From: a virus
DNA: 64,000 bases
Direction: 5' to 3' (one strand)
Virus record (IMG/VR): IMGVR_UViG_3300025012_000028
Span: 150,554-214,553 of that record
The position numbers were made by a program, and so were the translations under genes. Of this stretch, positions 63,721 to 64,000 are shown piece after piece. The first letter of the stretch is position 1; each line of letters opens with the position of its first letter. The notes under the pieces were generated by a model. That model ran no database searches, was not told the origin of the DNA, and saw only the letters and a program-made list of their open reading frames with translations.

Positions 63721-64000
63721 TTAAGCTGCTTCAAATTCTTCGGTGTACTCGCCCTCTGCCTCTTCAGCATCTACAAACCCCATATCTTTTACAAGCCCCT
63801 CTAGGCACTTAAAGAGGAACCCCTTGTTTTTCTTGATCTTCACCTTCCCATCCAGACCTTCAATGCGAACACATACACCTTCCTTCGGATGTGAAGGATC
63901 GATAGGGTCGTGGTTTTCATCTTCAGTTAGACTTTCGATGCGCTCTTTCAGGAACGCGACCTGAGATACATCAGTAATAAGGTGACGTTCAAACTCCACA
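63721..64000 (-). CDS. C-terminus of a nucleotidyltransferase, RNA-ligase-like (5' part outside window)
   Basis: About 93 codons in frame to the right edge. KEGVCVRIEGLDGKVKIKKNKGFLFKCLEG has motif IV (EGVxVRxE) and motif V (KIKKNKG) of the covalent nucleotidyltransferase superfamily in RNA-ligase spacing. The catalytic KxDG lysine would be upstream. Acidic tail (DAEEAEGEYTEEFEAA). Confidence 0.6.
   Translation of the reverse strand, partial: VEFERHLITDVSQVAFLKERIESLTEDENHDPIDPSHPKEGVCVRIEGLDGKVKIKKNKGFLFKCLEGLVKDMGFVDAEEAEGEYTEEFEAA

Noticed and set aside
1-64000. tRNA genes
   Set aside because: No cloverleaf with a GTTCRANYC T-loop was found by eye in any gap; a dedicated scan would settle this.

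Overview
The window is a contiguous piece of a large T4-type myovirus genome (AT-rich, densely packed, nearly all genes on the minus strand). The assignment rests on a T4-like replication and recombination set: clamp loader gp44 and gp62, clamp gp45, single-stranded DNA binding protein gp32, helicase gp41, FEN-type RNase H, recombinase UvsX and the gp46/gp47 nuclease. T4-like baseplate proteins (gp25, gp6, gp8) and exact copies of the T4 late promoter TATAAATA agree with it. A small lipoprotein with a lipobox points to a Gram-negative host. No tRNA genes and no CRISPR arrays were seen.

Layout on the forward coordinate (most transcripts run right to left). 1-3.6 kb: clamp loader and clamp, interrupted by a plus-strand coiled-coil membrane gene with its own late promoter. 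3.6-7 kb: small genes, several with zinc-binding cysteine pairs, plus a SLOG-fold protein and an AT-hook-like protein. 7-14.3 kb: a PurA-like enzyme, a vWA protein, a deoxyribosyltransferase-like enzyme and a J-domain/kinase-like protein, invaded by two Vsr-like homing endonucleases. 14.3-17.2 kb: three proteins with a T4-style capsid-targeting N-terminus. 17.2-36.7 kb: the baseplate and tail-fibre/tailspike block, with three beta-helix spikes, a gp53-like fibre and, oddly, a RuvC-like resolvase. 36.7-46 kb: gp32, an HNH endonuclease, a gp33-like coactivator, RNase H, gp41, a QueC-like enzyme, two more small candidate head proteins, a late lipoprotein and UvsX. 46-52 kb: small genes, two more candidate head proteins and an NAD-dependent DNA ligase. 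52-60 kb: a degenerate gp21-like protein, gp46, gp47, a LAGLIDADG endonuclease and an RpoH-like sigma factor in the place where T4 has gp55. 60-64 kb: a LemA/TPM-like membrane pair, small genes and the end of a nucleotidyltransferase/RNA-ligase-like gene.

Regulation is readable from the DNA. Early-type promoters (TTGACA-like, spacer exactly 17, TATAAT-like) are built into terminator hairpins, so one short element ends one operon and starts the next; this resembles the PeSL (promoter-early stem-loop) cassettes described in RB49-type T4 relatives. Late promoters TATAAATA precede structural genes, candidate internal head proteins, the lipoprotein and one homing endonuclease. The clamp gp45, a gp33-like coactivator with a clamp-binding tail and the RpoH-like sigma probably make up the late transcription machinery.

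The most interesting items are the promoter-in-terminator family, the set of seven predicted capsid-targeted proteins, the RpoH-like sigma replacing gp55, the late promoter nested in an SD-sequestering hairpin, a possible -1 frameshift gene, a degenerate prohead-protease homologue and the QueC-like and PurA-like nucleotide enzymes. About twenty small genes given here were read directly from the sequence because they are very short or use GTG or TTG starts.
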